Origin: Paenibacillus sp. J5C2022 | GTDB lineage: Bacteria; Bacillota; Bacilli; Paenibacillales; Paenibacillaceae | DNA: 64,000 nt | Direction of reading: 5' to 3' | Assembly (NCBI RefSeq): GCF_025567625.1 | Contig: NZ_JAOQJC010000020.1 | Coordinates: forward strand, 1 to 64,000 | Shown: positions 19,223 to 28,818 of the stretch, piece after piece | Layout: the number at the start of each line of letters is the position of its first letter | Numbering within the stretch: position 1 is the stretch's first letter | Notes under the pieces: model-generated | Seen by the model: the letters and a program-made list of their open reading frames with translations, nothing else | Told to the model about the DNA's origin: nothing | Database searches by the model: none | Program-made: the position numbers and the translations under genes

Positions 19223-20128
19223 TTGAAGTTATGGCGCAAACTTTGGAGACAGCGAGTATTGTTTTTGTTTATGCTGCCAGGTGCGGCTGCAGTTCTGGTT
19301 TTTGCTTATGCGCCAATGATCGGGCTAGTCATTGCATTTCAGGATTATCGGGTAACGGACGGTTTTCTAAGCGGCGATTTTGCAGGATTGGAGCATTTCC
19401 GCACCTTTTTGTCGGACCCGGAGTTTTTTAATGCGCTGCGCAATACGCTTGTGATGGGCGGATTGATGATTTTATTTGGCTTTCCGGCTCCGATCGTGCT
19501 GGCGCTCATGATTGACGCCGTCAGGAAAACAAAGGCGAAGCGGCTCATTCAATCCATCACGTATTTGCCGCATTTTATTACATGGGTGTTCATATCCAGC
19601 CTTGTCTACCGCTTGCTGGAATCCGAGAGCGGGATTGTCAATTTACTGCTCATGGAGCTCGGCTTGCCCGCGGTAAATTTCATGCAAAATCCGGATTACT
19701 TCTGGGGCATTCTCGTCGTCACATCCATCTGGCAAAGCGTGGGATGGAATACGATTATTTATCTGGCTGCAATTACGAGCATCGATCCCGAGCTTCACAG
19801 CGCAGCCATGGTTGACGGAGCAAGCAGATTCCAGCGGATGATATCCATTACGCTTCCTTGCATCATGCCGACCGTCGCCATATTGTTCGTCTTGTCGCTG
19901 GGTTCGCTGTTCACCGTTAATTTTGAAGCCGTTTTCAATTTGATGAACGGATTTGTCCAGTCCAAGGCGGATGTTATCGATACGTACATTTATCGCACCG
20001 GTGTACAGATGGCCAATTTCTCCTACGCTACGGCTATCGGATTCGCAAGATCGATTATAACGGCAACACTGGTCGTTATTGGTTACATCATATCGAACAA
20101 AATAAACGAGACGCGCTTACTGGGTTAG
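19223..20128 (+). CDS. Carbohydrate ABC transporter permease (LplB/YtcP-type, first subunit)
   Basis: 301 aa from TTG 19223, chosen because AAGGAGGG (19206-19213) is 9 nt upstream; an in-frame start at 19154 would put that binding site inside the gene. Six TM helices. It opens WRQRVLFLFMLPGAAAVLVFAYAPM, typical of MalF-family permeases. The EAA loop is visible as AAMVDGASRFQRMISITLPCIMP. It pairs with the following permease, 9 bp downstream. No ATPase gene is present, as is common in Firmicutes where a shared MsmX-type ATPase serves such systems. First gene of the glycan cluster running to 32.3 kb. Confidence 0.9.
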   Translation: MKLWRKLWRQRVLFLFMLPGAAAVLVFAYAPMIGLVIAFQDYRVTDGFLSGDFAGLEHFRTFLSDPEFFNALRNTLVMGGLMILFGFPAPIVLALMIDAVRKTKAKRLIQSITYLPHFITWVFISSLVYRLLESESGIVNLLLMELGLPAVNFMQNPDYFWGILVVTSIWQSVGWNTIIYLAAITSIDPELHSAAMVDGASRFQRMISITLPCIMPTVAILFVLSLGSLFTVNFEAVFNLMNGFVQSKADVIDTYIYRTGVQMANFSYATAIGFARSIITATLVVIGYIISNKINETRLLG

Positions 20129-20137
20129 GAGGTAACT

Positions 20138-21025
20138 ATGGAGACTTACTCGCGGGGAGAGAAAGCGTTTTCTTTCGTCAATTATTTGCTGCTCGCCATA
20201 CTGTGCGTCGTCATGATGTATCCGTTTTTCTACGTCTTTCTTTATTCCATAAGCGACAGCGTTGCCGCATCCGGAAGAACGCTTACCTTCTTCCCGGTAA
20301 AGCCGACGCTCTACAATTATAAAGTCGTGCTGACGAACAGCGGCATTATGAATGCGTTTTATATTTCTGTAGCCCGTACGCTCGTCGGCACTCTGGCGCA
20401 TGTCATCGTAACGACCATGGTCGCATATGCGCTGTCCAAGCCTTATCTGGTCGCAAGAAAGACGCTGTTTGTCTTTTTCATGATCCCTATGTTTTTTAGC
20501 GGAGGACTGCTCCCCTTCTATGTAGTCGTTGTAAAGCTGGGGCTTTCCAACAGCTTCTGGGTGTACATTCTGCCCGCATTGTTCACCACCTTCAATATGC
20601 TTCTGGCGAAAGTGTTCTTCGATCAAATTCCCAAGTCGCTGGAAGAATCGGCCAGCATTGACGGGGCGGGACCGGGAAGAATATTCTTCCAGATAATATT
20701 GCCCTCCAGCTTGCCGATATTGGCTACCTTGTCGATCTTCGCAGGGGTTGCCCAATGGAATTCCTGGTTCGATGCTCTCCTGTTCGTGACGAAGCAGGAT
20801 CTGCTGCCGGTTCAGACGCTGCTGTACAAGATTATATTGGAATCGCAGGCGTCAACGGTGGAGCAGATTATGAGAATGTCGCAGACGGATCAGCAGACGA
20901 CGATTTCATCCGAATCGATCAAGATGACAACGTTGATGGTGTCAACGCTGCCTATTCTATTCATCTATCCGTTCATGCAGCGTTATTTCGTGAAGGGCAT
21001 GATGCTGGGAGCAGTGAAAGGTTAG
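20138..21025 (+). CDS. Carbohydrate ABC transporter permease (LplC-type, second subunit)
   Basis: 295 aa; ATG with TTAGGAGGT 6-7 nt upstream. Six TM helices. MalG-type EAA loop ESASIDGAGPGRIFFQIILPSSLP. The N-terminus (FVNYLLLAILCVVMMYPFFYVFLYSIS) and the C-terminus (YPFMQRYFVKGMMLGAVKG) are characteristic of the complex-sugar permeases found beside YesMN regulators in Paenibacillus. Forms the heterodimeric channel with the preceding gene. Confidence 0.92.
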   Translation: METYSRGEKAFSFVNYLLLAILCVVMMYPFFYVFLYSISDSVAASGRTLTFFPVKPTLYNYKVVLTNSGIMNAFYISVARTLVGTLAHVIVTTMVAYALSKPYLVARKTLFVFFMIPMFFSGGLLPFYVVVVKLGLSNSFWVYILPALFTTFNMLLAKVFFDQIPKSLEESASIDGAGPGRIFFQIILPSSLPILATLSIFAGVAQWNSWFDALLFVTKQDLLPVQTLLYKIILESQASTVEQIMRMSQTDQQTTISSESIKMTTLMVSTLPILFIYPFMQRYFVKGMMLGAVKG

Positions 21026-21066
21026 TCATATATGGAACAAATCAACCAATTGGAGGTCATAATGCT

Positions 21067-22857
21067 ATGAAAATGCGCAGTGTTAGCTTATTGATTGTTG
21101 TGATCCTGCTTGTCATGTCCGTCGCATCAGCTTGCTCGAACAGCAGCAACGAGCCGGGAAACAGCCAATCCTCTTCCGGCAATAATCAAGGGAAAGCAAG
21201 CGGCGACGGCAATAAGGAAGAAGGCGAGAAGGAACTGCCGCTGCTTGAATACACGTTCCTGGATACGGTGCATCCGACCGCTCCGTTCGGCTACAACAAT
21301 CCCAACGATGTCGTTACGCCCGTCGTAGAAGAGAAATTCAACATTCAAGTGAAGGATGTCATCTTCTCTGCCGGCACGAGCCCGGTCGAGCGAATCAACA
21401 TGCTCATCGCGGCGGGCAACTTGCCCGATGTCGTATTGGCGGATAACCCCAACTTGTCCGTGCTGTATGCGACAGGTGCATTCGAGGATTTGACGCCTTA
21501 TAAGGACCTGCTTGTCAATATGGATAAGTTCGTATCCGATACCGGATGGAATATGCTGACCCAAGACGGCAAGCTGATTGCGCTTCCGACGAATGCGATG
21601 CCAGACCAGTCCAATCCGGAAGTGAAAGCGCTGATGGAAGGGGATATTCATTACCGTTCCCCATACGCCCAGAACTTGTTCGTAAGAGAAGATATATTGG
21701 AGAAGCTGGGTTATCAATTTAAAGGGGTGCAGGAGCTTCAAGCGGAGCTGGACGAGAACCCGCGTCAGCTGACTTATGAAGATCTGGTGCTGGACCCTCC
21801 TGTGGACACGCCGGAAAAATTCGAGAAGCTGTTGTACGACATTAAAGCGCTTGATCTGAAGGAGAACGGCAAGTCGGTCATTCCGCTGGAGCTGCCGGAT
21901 TGGGGAGCCTACCATCTGAGCCAGATCTATGCGCCGACCGGAGGCTTCTATGCCAACCCTCAATCGGGAGAGGTGTCGGGATGGATTCATAATCCGTACA
22001 TGAAGGATTATTATGCCAAGCTTCGCCAATGGTTCAAGGACGGCATTCTGGACAAGGATTATCTGATCCAGAAGCCGGAGCAGCTTCAGGAGAAAACCGC
22101 TTCGGGACGCGTGGCCGTTACCTTCTTCACACCAGATTGGCCGGGGGCGAGGGGGAATATGAAAGCGATTAATCCAGACTATGAGATGAGGCCGATTCCG
22201 TGGCCGAAGTCGCAATATGAGCTGGAGACAGGCAATCCTTCTTATATTGACGCCGCTTATCCTGCAGGTTTCTCCAACATTTTGATCAAGAAGGGCTTTA
22301 AAGACATTGAACGGTTGTTGAAATACTTCGATTGGTTCCAGACAGAGGAAGCGATGGAGCTGACGGCATGGGGACCGGCCAGTGCGGAGCTGTATGAAGA
22401 GAAGGACGGCAAGCGCATGTTCAAGGATGAGGAGCTGCTTGCTTCCCTGAACGGCGATGTCGTGGAGCCCGGCACACGGAATGCGGAGTATTATGGCATC
22501 AATAACACGAGCAAGGCATTCCTGACTGCTCCTGCGACGTTCTACAACAACAAGCTGTACAGAAAGTCGCCGCCAAAGTTCGACGCGTGGGGAGACTTGC
22601 GAATCGAGGCTGGCAAGAGCAAGCTGAGTCCGGATGGAACGGTATTGCCTTCCAGCGGCATTGAATCCAATAAGACGTCGCAATATTACTGGAATACCTT
22701 CCGCACGACGAAAACCGCACAGCTGCTTATGACCAAAGATGAGACGCAGTTTAATACGATGTGGGACGATCTTCTGACGGAATTCAATGAGAAGGGCGGC
22801 TATGAGGCGGCGATCGAAGAGATGAAGCCTTTCTTCAAAATTTCGCTTGGCAAGTGA
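21067..22857 (+). CDS. Extracellular sugar-binding lipoprotein of the ABC transporter
   Basis: 596 aa from ATG 21067, chosen because TTGGAGGT (21050-21057) sits 9 nt upstream; the long open frame from 20755 overlaps the permease gene and is not real. The signal peptide ends in a lipobox SVASAC with Cys23, followed by an S/N/G-rich linker. The body is a type-1 solute-binding fold with VERINMLIAAGNLPDVVLAD, WNMLTQDGKLIALP and LFVREDILEKLGY, motifs of LipO/YtcQ-like proteins. It should capture oligosaccharides released by the neighbouring hydrolases and deliver them to the two permeases. Confidence 0.9.
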   Translation: MKMRSVSLLIVVILLVMSVASACSNSSNEPGNSQSSSGNNQGKASGDGNKEEGEKELPLLEYTFLDTVHPTAPFGYNNPNDVVTPVVEEKFNIQVKDVIFSAGTSPVERINMLIAAGNLPDVVLADNPNLSVLYATGAFEDLTPYKDLLVNMDKFVSDTGWNMLTQDGKLIALPTNAMPDQSNPEVKALMEGDIHYRSPYAQNLFVREDILEKLGYQFKGVQELQAELDENPRQLTYEDLVLDPPVDTPEKFEKLLYDIKALDLKENGKSVIPLELPDWGAYHLSQIYAPTGGFYANPQSGEVSGWIHNPYMKDYYAKLRQWFKDGILDKDYLIQKPEQLQEKTASGRVAVTFFTPDWPGARGNMKAINPDYEMRPIPWPKSQYELETGNPSYIDAAYPAGFSNILIKKGFKDIERLLKYFDWFQTEEAMELTAWGPASAELYEEKDGKRMFKDEELLASLNGDVVEPGTRNAEYYGINNTSKAFLTAPATFYNNKLYRKSPPKFDAWGDLRIEAGKSKLSPDGTVLPSSGIESNKTSQYYWNTFRTTKTAQLLMTKDETQFNTMWDDLLTEFNEKGGYEAAIEEMKPFFKISLGK

Positions 22858-22927
22858 TGCTGGCGATGGCAAATGATCGTGCTCCGCTTATTCCGCTTTC
22901 ATAAATGAGTAGATTGGAGATGGTAAA

Positions 22928-24931
22928 ATGTCTGTGCGTATCGGCAAATATGCAAAGTGGATGTTATCAGCAGCAATGGCTGGCTTGCTTATGGTTGGGA
23001 ACGGAAATGGGACTGTCAATGATGCCGCGGCCGTGGCGAATGCACCGCAAATCGGCATTTGGTACAGCACTTGGTATGCGAAGGAAGGTTCTTACTTCTG
23101 GGCGCAATCGCTGGGAGCAGGCTCCTCCAATCAACTCGTGGGAGATGTGAGCGGCGACGGGAAGTCGGATGCCGTCACCTTCGATAACAGCAGCGGAGGC
23201 TGGTACGCCGCGTTATCGGACGGGGACGGATTCGGTTCACCGTCGGCATGGATCGCTGGACATGGGACGGGGTCCCATGCCCAGTTCCTTGCGGATGTGA
23301 ACGGCGACGGGAAGGATGATGCCATCGTATACTTCCAGCAAGACGGCAGCTGGTGGGCGGCGCTGTCGAACGGCAGCGGATTCAACGCGTATTCCCGGTG
23401 GACGGTCGGACATGGCGCGGGCTCATCACAACAACTGATGGCGGATGTGAACGGTGATGGGAAAGACGATGCCGTCGTCTATTTCGAGCAGACGGGAGAG
23501 TGGTGGGTGTCATTGTCTAACGGAAGCAGCTTCAGCGGCATGTCCCGCTGGATAACCGGACACGGCAGCGGTTCGCACAGCCGTCTGTTGGCGGATGTGA
23601 ACGGAGACGGGAAGGACGATGCGATCGTGTACTTCGGCGATACGGGGGAATGGTGGGCAGCCCTGTCGAACGGCAGCGGCTTCTCGGCTTACACGCAATG
23701 GTCCAGCGGGTTCGGAGCTGGCGCCGAAGCGGTCTTCGCCGGAGATGTGAACGGCGATGGGAAAGCGGATGCCGTTGTCTATCAAGAGGACAGCAGTCCT
23801 GCCGGCAATTGGTATAAGGCGGAATCGACAGGGGGGAGCTTTACGCCATCCGGCACAGTATGGAAGTATCGCCACGGTGCCGGTTCATCGCGGCAATGGC
23901 TGGCTGATATTTATGGAAGCGGCATGGAGGCGCCGGTTGCGTTCGCTGGCGCGACGGGATTGTGGAAAGCGATGCCTGCGGACGATTACTATTTCAAGCC
24001 GAACCTGCTGAATACATGGGAAGGCGGGCTTCTGCCGAATAGCAGGCCGATCAAGTATTTGCCTCGAACAGGCGGCAGCTATAATACTTACGATAGCGGC
24101 GATCCCGCGGTGATTGACGAGCATCTGGCCATGCTGGCAGCTGCGGGAATTGACTTCCTGCTGCTGGATGAGACCAATGGAATCAATGTTGATAACGGTT
24201 ACATCAAGGAGAGAGCGGTAGCCCTTGCCCAGCGGATAGCCGTCTGGAATTCTGATCCCGCCAACCGGAAAATACGGTATGCCATTGCCATCGGCGCAAT
24301 GCAGACATCGCATCAGCCGGCTACGATGGAAGGGGAGAGCGCGATCGTATGGAATGAATTTGCCAATCATCCTGTATATGGCGGCGATCATTACTACCAT
24401 TTGAACGGCAAGCCGTTAATCGTATCCTACGCCGAATACACCGACCGAGTACAGTGGGAGCAATGGACGGGCGACAAGTCCGCTTCGGACGCGTTCACGG
24501 TCAGATGGATACAGGGCAAGGTGCCTTGGGAAGCCGGCTCCGCTTATGAGAACACGCCTCCGGCAAGCGACTACGGTCTCTATATGGGGTGGAGCTATCC
24601 GCAAGGATCACTTCCGAATTCCGACGTTATGGTCGTTATGCCGGGACAGAACAACAATGTCGGATATACGATATCCAGAACATACAACGGCGTTAGAGGC
24701 GGATTTTACAGTCAGTTGGGGTGGGATCGCGTTCTGCAGGAGGACCCTGGCATTGTCGTGATCAATTCATTCAACGAATTTGCGGAAGAGACGGCGATAC
24801 AGCCGGCGGATACGAGCCAGCTTGACGCGCCAAGCGAGAAGTGGCTGAATGCACAAGGGGCATTGGACGCGGATATGTATTGGGATATGACAGTGCAGTA
24901 TATCAATAGCTGGTTAACATCTTCACCATAA
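22928..24931 (+). CDS. Secreted GH99-like hydrolase with an inserted VCBS/FG-GAP propeller
   Basis: 667 aa; ATG preceded by GGAGATGG. The signal peptide ends near AAVANA. The barrel starts QIGIWYSTWY (41-50), is interrupted at about residue 62 by six ~50-residue VCBS/FG-GAP repeats (DVNGDGKDDA calcium-loop motifs), and resumes near 355-400 (DEHLAMLAAAGIDFLLLDETN). The acidic motif NSFNEFAEETAIQP near the C-terminus matches the SFNEW.EGT.IEP type of GH99/GH71-like enzymes, which act on alpha-mannan-type substrates. Comparison with the next gene, which has the same barrel uninterrupted, shows the repeats are nested and not appended. Substrate not determinable; activity inferred. Confidence 0.75.
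   Translation: MSVRIGKYAKWMLSAAMAGLLMVGNGNGTVNDAAAVANAPQIGIWYSTWYAKEGSYFWAQSLGAGSSNQLVGDVSGDGKSDAVTFDNSSGGWYAALSDGDGFGSPSAWIAGHGTGSHAQFLADVNGDGKDDAIVYFQQDGSWWAALSNGSGFNAYSRWTVGHGAGSSQQLMADVNGDGKDDAVVYFEQTGEWWVSLSNGSSFSGMSRWITGHGSGSHSRLLADVNGDGKDDAIVYFGDTGEWWAALSNGSGFSAYTQWSSGFGAGAEAVFAGDVNGDGKADAVVYQEDSSPAGNWYKAESTGGSFTPSGTVWKYRHGAGSSRQWLADIYGSGMEAPVAFAGATGLWKAMPADDYYFKPNLLNTWEGGLLPNSRPIKYLPRTGGSYNTYDSGDPAVIDEHLAMLAAAGIDFLLLDETNGINVDNGYIKERAVALAQRIAVWNSDPANRKIRYAIAIGAMQTSHQPATMEGESAIVWNEFANHPVYGGDHYYHLNGKPLIVSYAEYTDRVQWEQWTGDKSASDAFTVRWIQGKVPWEAGSAYENTPPASDYGLYMGWSYPQGSLPNSDVMVVMPGQNNNVGYTISRTYNGVRGGFYSQLGWDRVLQEDPGIVVINSFNEFAEETAIQPADTSQLDAPSEKWLNAQGALDADMYWDMTVQYINSWLTSSP
23101..23850 (+). 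repeat. Tandem 150-bp repeats encoding FG-GAP/VCBS blades
   Basis: The phrase GATGTGA(A/G)CGG recurs at 23144, 23294, 23444, 23594 and 23744, exactly 150 bp apart. Each unit encodes 50 residues with (A/G)DVNGDGK.DAV.Y, WWAALSNGSGF and GHG.GS. A sixth, eroded unit (LADIYGSGMEAPV) follows near 23900. The central three units are very similar at the DNA level, suggesting recent duplication or homogenisation. Confidence 0.85.
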
Positions 24932-24969
24932 TGTTTTGAATGATACGGATGAAGCGGGGAGGATTTACG

Positions 24970-26673
24970 ATGGTCAAGTCTTTCGTCATAGCTTTATGCT
25001 GTTGCATATTCACATTTTGCATCGATGGGACCGGGAGAGGAGAGAATGTTGTGCAAGCAGCGGCATTTCCGGAAGTGAAAGAGGATGGGGCGTTCCGGCC
25101 TCAGATTGGGATATGGTATACCGTCTGGTGGGACGATAAAGCGCCATACGACGAGCATTGGGAGGAATGGACGCGGTATAAGCCGGTGCTCGGCGACTAT
25201 GCGTCGGACGATCCCGACGTTATACGCAAGCATATGGAATGGATCAAGTCTGCGGGAATCGATTATATCATATTGGATGATACGAACAGCCACTTCGCAG
25301 ACAATGGGAACATTGCGCACAACATTGAAGCGATATTCGATGTGGTGGAAAGCATGGAGGAAGGAACAGCGCCGCAGATCTGCTTCGCGATCGGAGCGGG
25401 CCAGTATGCGGCGGGCAGCCTGGAGGCGCATATGGCAGAGGTTAATCTGATCTACGAGGATTATGCTCACCGACCTTCCTACTATCATTGGAAAGGCAAG
25501 CCGCTGCTTATCGACTACACGACGACGGAATGGTTCTACAAGTGGGATGACGACAGGTTCACCGTCCGCTGGGCAACGGGCTCCGCATCTGAAGGGGTGC
25601 ATGTCGCTCCGGAGACGGGCCTGTGGGGATGGGTGTTCGATCAATATGTGCCAAGCACGGAGGTGTTCGGCGTTATGCCGGGTTGGGATACGGCCCATCA
25701 AGGCCGCAGCACTGTCCCGATTGACCGCGATAACGGTGATTACTATATAAGGATGTGGACGGAAGCCGTCAAGCGAAATCCGGAGATGATCGTCATCTCT
25801 TCCTTCAACGATCATGCGGAAGAGACAGGCATCGAAGCCATCTCACCTCGCAACGAGACTGCCGAGCCTTGGGTGGACGCTTACGGGAACGAGACTCCGG
25901 ACTGGTATGAGCAGATTACGAAGGGATATGCCAGCTTGCGCAGCGGCTTCCTCGAAGGATACTACTATCGGGTTGAAGGGAAGCGGCAGTTGTATCAATT
26001 CATGGACGGCGAGATGGTGAAGCGGAAGGAGCGGCCCGCAGGCAAGCCAGTCATCGTCATTCCCGCTCAATACTTTACGGGAAAGCCTTATGAGGAGAAG
26101 CGCGAGAATAAAAATAACAAGGTTGTAATCGATGTATTCCAGACATGGGTGGATGATTTTAAAGGATTACGTGACGGCTGGAGCTACGGAACGACGCTGG
26201 AAGACGGGCAACGGGCCGAAGGGCTGATGAACGGCGCGGAATTCAAGGAAATAACGAGACCTGACTTGTCTCCCATGTTCGAACAGCTGGAAGAAGAGAA
26301 CGATCGCATCGAGCGAAAGGGCTTCAAAGTGCATCCCGCTTGGTTGAATGTGCCCGGTTGGGCAGAAGGGACAGTCCAATTGGATTTGCCGCAGGAGAAC
26401 AAGCTGTCTCTGGAATATTATCCCGGAAAGGTGAATAACGCCAGCGACGGCATTACGTCAGCAATCGTTGTGGACGGCAACGAATTGGATGTACAGTGGA
26501 TAACCGGCGAAGCGGGTTGGAAGGAGAAGGTAAAGATCGACTTGTCGGCGTATGCAGGCAAGAGCATTCAACTTACGTTCAAGGTCGGTTGGGGCAAGGA
26601 GATGTTGGGGGATGATGCAACGACGGCCTTTGATTCCTTTCTCATCGGGGACCCTGTAATCGTGACAAGGTGA
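24970..26673 (+). CDS. Secreted GH99-like / DUF5010-type glycan-active protein
   Basis: 567 aa from ATG 24970, chosen because GGGGAGGA lies 7 nt upstream; in-frame ATGs at 24940 and 24949 lack one. Signal peptide MVKSFVIALCCCIFTFC...VVQA. The barrel opens QIGIWYTVWW, continues SAGIDYIILDDTN, FAIGAGQ, HWKGKPLLIDY and FTVRWATG, and ends SSFNDHAEETGIEAI, in parallel with the preceding gene but without the repeat insertion. Its motif has SFND where the neighbour has SFNE. The C-terminal ~200 residues look like a beta-sandwich (KVVIDVFQTW, YPGKVNNASDG, IDLSAYAGKSIQLTFKVGWG), perhaps carbohydrate-binding. It overlaps or nearly abuts the next gene. Confidence 0.75.
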   Translation: MVKSFVIALCCCIFTFCIDGTGRGENVVQAAAFPEVKEDGAFRPQIGIWYTVWWDDKAPYDEHWEEWTRYKPVLGDYASDDPDVIRKHMEWIKSAGIDYIILDDTNSHFADNGNIAHNIEAIFDVVESMEEGTAPQICFAIGAGQYAAGSLEAHMAEVNLIYEDYAHRPSYYHWKGKPLLIDYTTTEWFYKWDDDRFTVRWATGSASEGVHVAPETGLWGWVFDQYVPSTEVFGVMPGWDTAHQGRSTVPIDRDNGDYYIRMWTEAVKRNPEMIVISSFNDHAEETGIEAISPRNETAEPWVDAYGNETPDWYEQITKGYASLRSGFLEGYYYRVEGKRQLYQFMDGEMVKRKERPAGKPVIVIPAQYFTGKPYEEKRENKNNKVVIDVFQTWVDDFKGLRDGWSYGTTLEDGQRAEGLMNGAEFKEITRPDLSPMFEQLEEENDRIERKGFKVHPAWLNVPGWAEGTVQLDLPQENKLSLEYYPGKVNNASDGITSAIVVDGNELDVQWITGEAGWKEKVKIDLSAYAGKSIQLTFKVGWGKEMLGDDATTAFDSFLIGDPVIVTR

Positions 26674-26678
26674 GGATT

Positions 26679-28805
26679 ATGAACAATGTGGACAACAATG
26701 ATCAAGACAATCGGTTGATAGCGGAGATTAAGCCATTCGGCGGGGTTCCTACTATGTTCATCAATGGAATCCCCCGGGATGTCCATGCCTATATGTCTTA
26801 TTTCGACGAGCGCGCCTGTTATCGGGCCTTCTCGGATGCGGGGGTCAATTTGTTCTCTGTCCCGGTCTATTTCGCGGGAAGAGGCATTAACTCGGATAGC
26901 GGCATCGGCCCATTCCGTCAAGGGCTATGGGACAATCCCGAAGGACTTTGCTTCGAACCGCTGGATCAAGATATGGAGAGACTGCTGAAGGCCGTGCCGG
27001 AAGCTTATGTGTTCCCTCGCATTCATATGGATATGCCGCATTGGTGGGATGAACGGTATCCTGAAGAGCTGAACGCGCTGCTGGACGGGGATACAAGGCG
27101 TCAGTCGTTCTCATCCTTGCGGTGGCTGAATGATGCGGGCTGGGCCTTGCAAGAGACAGTGTCTTACTTGCGGCAAAAGTATGGGGCTCATCTGATCGGC
27201 ATTCATATTTGTGCAGGAGGCACGGAGGAATGGGCCTATCACGGCTGGCCCTATGCGGATTTCGGCCAGCCGGCCAGCCGGGCTTTCCGGGAGCGAATGA
27301 GAAGCCAAGGCGCTGCGGAAGCGATGGAGCTTCCCGACGGTGTGCTGGAGCTGGCCAGAAGGTCGGAACGGAACGAAGGAGAAGTGTTTCTTGATCCTTC
27401 AAGCGAGGAGCTGCTTATGCATTATCGGCGATTTTTGAGCGAGGCGGCCGGCGATGCGATCGTGCACTTCAGCCGTCTGGTGAAGCGGCAGGTCAACAAT
27501 GAGCTGCTGGTAGGCGTATTCTATGGCTACGCACTGGAGATAACAGATGCGAGAGCAGGCCATCACAATATGGCCAAGTTATTGCATGAAGAGGCAATCG
27601 ACTTCTTCTGCAGTCCCAACAGCTATCTAGGCGTCAGACAGCCCGGCATTGACTGGCCTTATATGTCCGCAGCGCACTCTATCTGGCTGCATGGGAAGAT
27701 GCTCTGGACGGAGTGCGACACGAGAACGTGTCTGACCAAGCCGCTGAAGGAGGCGCGTCCCGACATCTGCCCTCCAGGCATGTATGAAGGCGGCGTATGG
27801 AAGGGGCCTGAATCCATGGCGGTGACGAAGAGCCTGCTGCTGAAAAACTTCGGAAAATGTCTGGCGGAGGGCTCCGGCATGTGGTGGTTCGACATGTGGG
27901 GCGGCTGGTACGACCATCCGGAAATCATGCAGCTCATGGCACGATTCTCATCCGTAGGCAATGGGGCGTTAACGTTAGACAGCCGCGCCTCGACGGCGGA
28001 AGTTGCCGTCATTGTGGATGAGCGATCTTTTGCCTGGACGAGGCCGGAGTCGGCCGTAACGTACGCCTGGACTTATCGGCAAAGACTGGGGCTCGGCTCG
28101 ATAGGAGCCCCTTATCATGTATACGATGTATCGGATTTGTCCAGACTGCAGAATCGGCCTTATAAGCTGTATGTGATGCTTAATGTTGCCGTCTATTCGC
28201 CGGAGCTTGATCGGTTGGCAGAAGGATTACGCGAGAGAGGCGGCTCCATTTGCTGGACGTATGCGCCAGGCATTGTATCAGGCACCGCACTTGACATTTC
28301 GACAATTAGGAAGTTAACTGGTTTTAAGGCAATCAAGCTTCAAGCGGAGAAGCTGAAGTTAGTCGTGGAAGTTGATGGTGAAAGCGTTTCCTACGGTGTT
28401 GAGGAGCATGTGTCTCCTATTCTGGCGATAAGCGACGAGTCTGCGACAGCGCTTGGCAAGCTGGCCGGAACTGACTATTGCGGACTGGCGATGAAGCGCA
28501 TCGGCAAGAGCTTATCCTATTATTCTGTTGCTCCAGACCTCCCTTCATCAGTGCTGCGCACCGTCGCTGCGAGAGCGGGAGTTCATCTTTACACGGATAC
28601 GGAGGATGTCGTCTATGCCAATACACATTTCTTGTGCGTGCATGCGGCATCGGCAGGCGTAAAGATCATTACATTGCCCGATCCCCGAATCGTACGTGAC
28701 GCGATGACGGGTGAATACATGATGGATGGAAGGAGGTGCGCCTCGTTCTCTATCCACATGGCCCAATACGAGACGATACTGTTCCAATTGCTAACACACA
28801 TGTGA
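26679..28805 (+). CDS. GH42-like intracellular glycoside hydrolase
   Basis: 708 aa from ATG 26679, 5 nt after the previous stop and preceded by AAGGTGAGG; a GTG at 26670 overlapping that stop is the alternative. No signal peptide, so cytoplasmic. The N-terminal TIM barrel has AYMSYFDERACYRAFSDAGVN and HICAGGTEEWAYHG, whose Glu could be the acid/base. HGKMLWTECDTRT follows, whose Glu is the likely nucleophile as in GH42/COG1874-type beta-galactosidases. A Rossmann-like trimerisation domain (EVAVIVDERSFAW, YKLYVMLNVAVYSP) and a C-terminal beta region come next. It would cleave imported oligosaccharides. The family assignment is by motif; sugar specificity is unknown. Confidence 0.75.
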   Translation: MNNVDNNDQDNRLIAEIKPFGGVPTMFINGIPRDVHAYMSYFDERACYRAFSDAGVNLFSVPVYFAGRGINSDSGIGPFRQGLWDNPEGLCFEPLDQDMERLLKAVPEAYVFPRIHMDMPHWWDERYPEELNALLDGDTRRQSFSSLRWLNDAGWALQETVSYLRQKYGAHLIGIHICAGGTEEWAYHGWPYADFGQPASRAFRERMRSQGAAEAMELPDGVLELARRSERNEGEVFLDPSSEELLMHYRRFLSEAAGDAIVHFSRLVKRQVNNELLVGVFYGYALEITDARAGHHNMAKLLHEEAIDFFCSPNSYLGVRQPGIDWPYMSAAHSIWLHGKMLWTECDTRTCLTKPLKEARPDICPPGMYEGGVWKGPESMAVTKSLLLKNFGKCLAEGSGMWWFDMWGGWYDHPEIMQLMARFSSVGNGALTLDSRASTAEVAVIVDERSFAWTRPESAVTYAWTYRQRLGLGSIGAPYHVYDVSDLSRLQNRPYKLYVMLNVAVYSPELDRLAEGLRERGGSICWTYAPGIVSGTALDISTIRKLTGFKAIKLQAEKLKLVVEVDGESVSYGVEEHVSPILAISDESATALGKLAGTDYCGLAMKRIGKSLSYYSVAPDLPSSVLRTVAARAGVHLYTDTEDVVYANTHFLCVHAASAGVKIITLPDPRIVRDAMTGEYMMDGRRCASFSIHMAQYETILFQLLTHM

Positions 28806-28818
28806 CAGGAGGGCGTTT

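Noticed and set aside
20755..21066. N-terminal extension of the sugar-binding protein to 20755
   Set aside because: This part overlaps the second permease gene in another frame, and a strong binding site and lipoprotein signal place the start at 21067.
21127..22872. 581-codon minus-strand frame
   Set aside because: Antisense shadow of the sugar-binding lipoprotein gene, produced by codon bias. No ribosome binding site and no domain.
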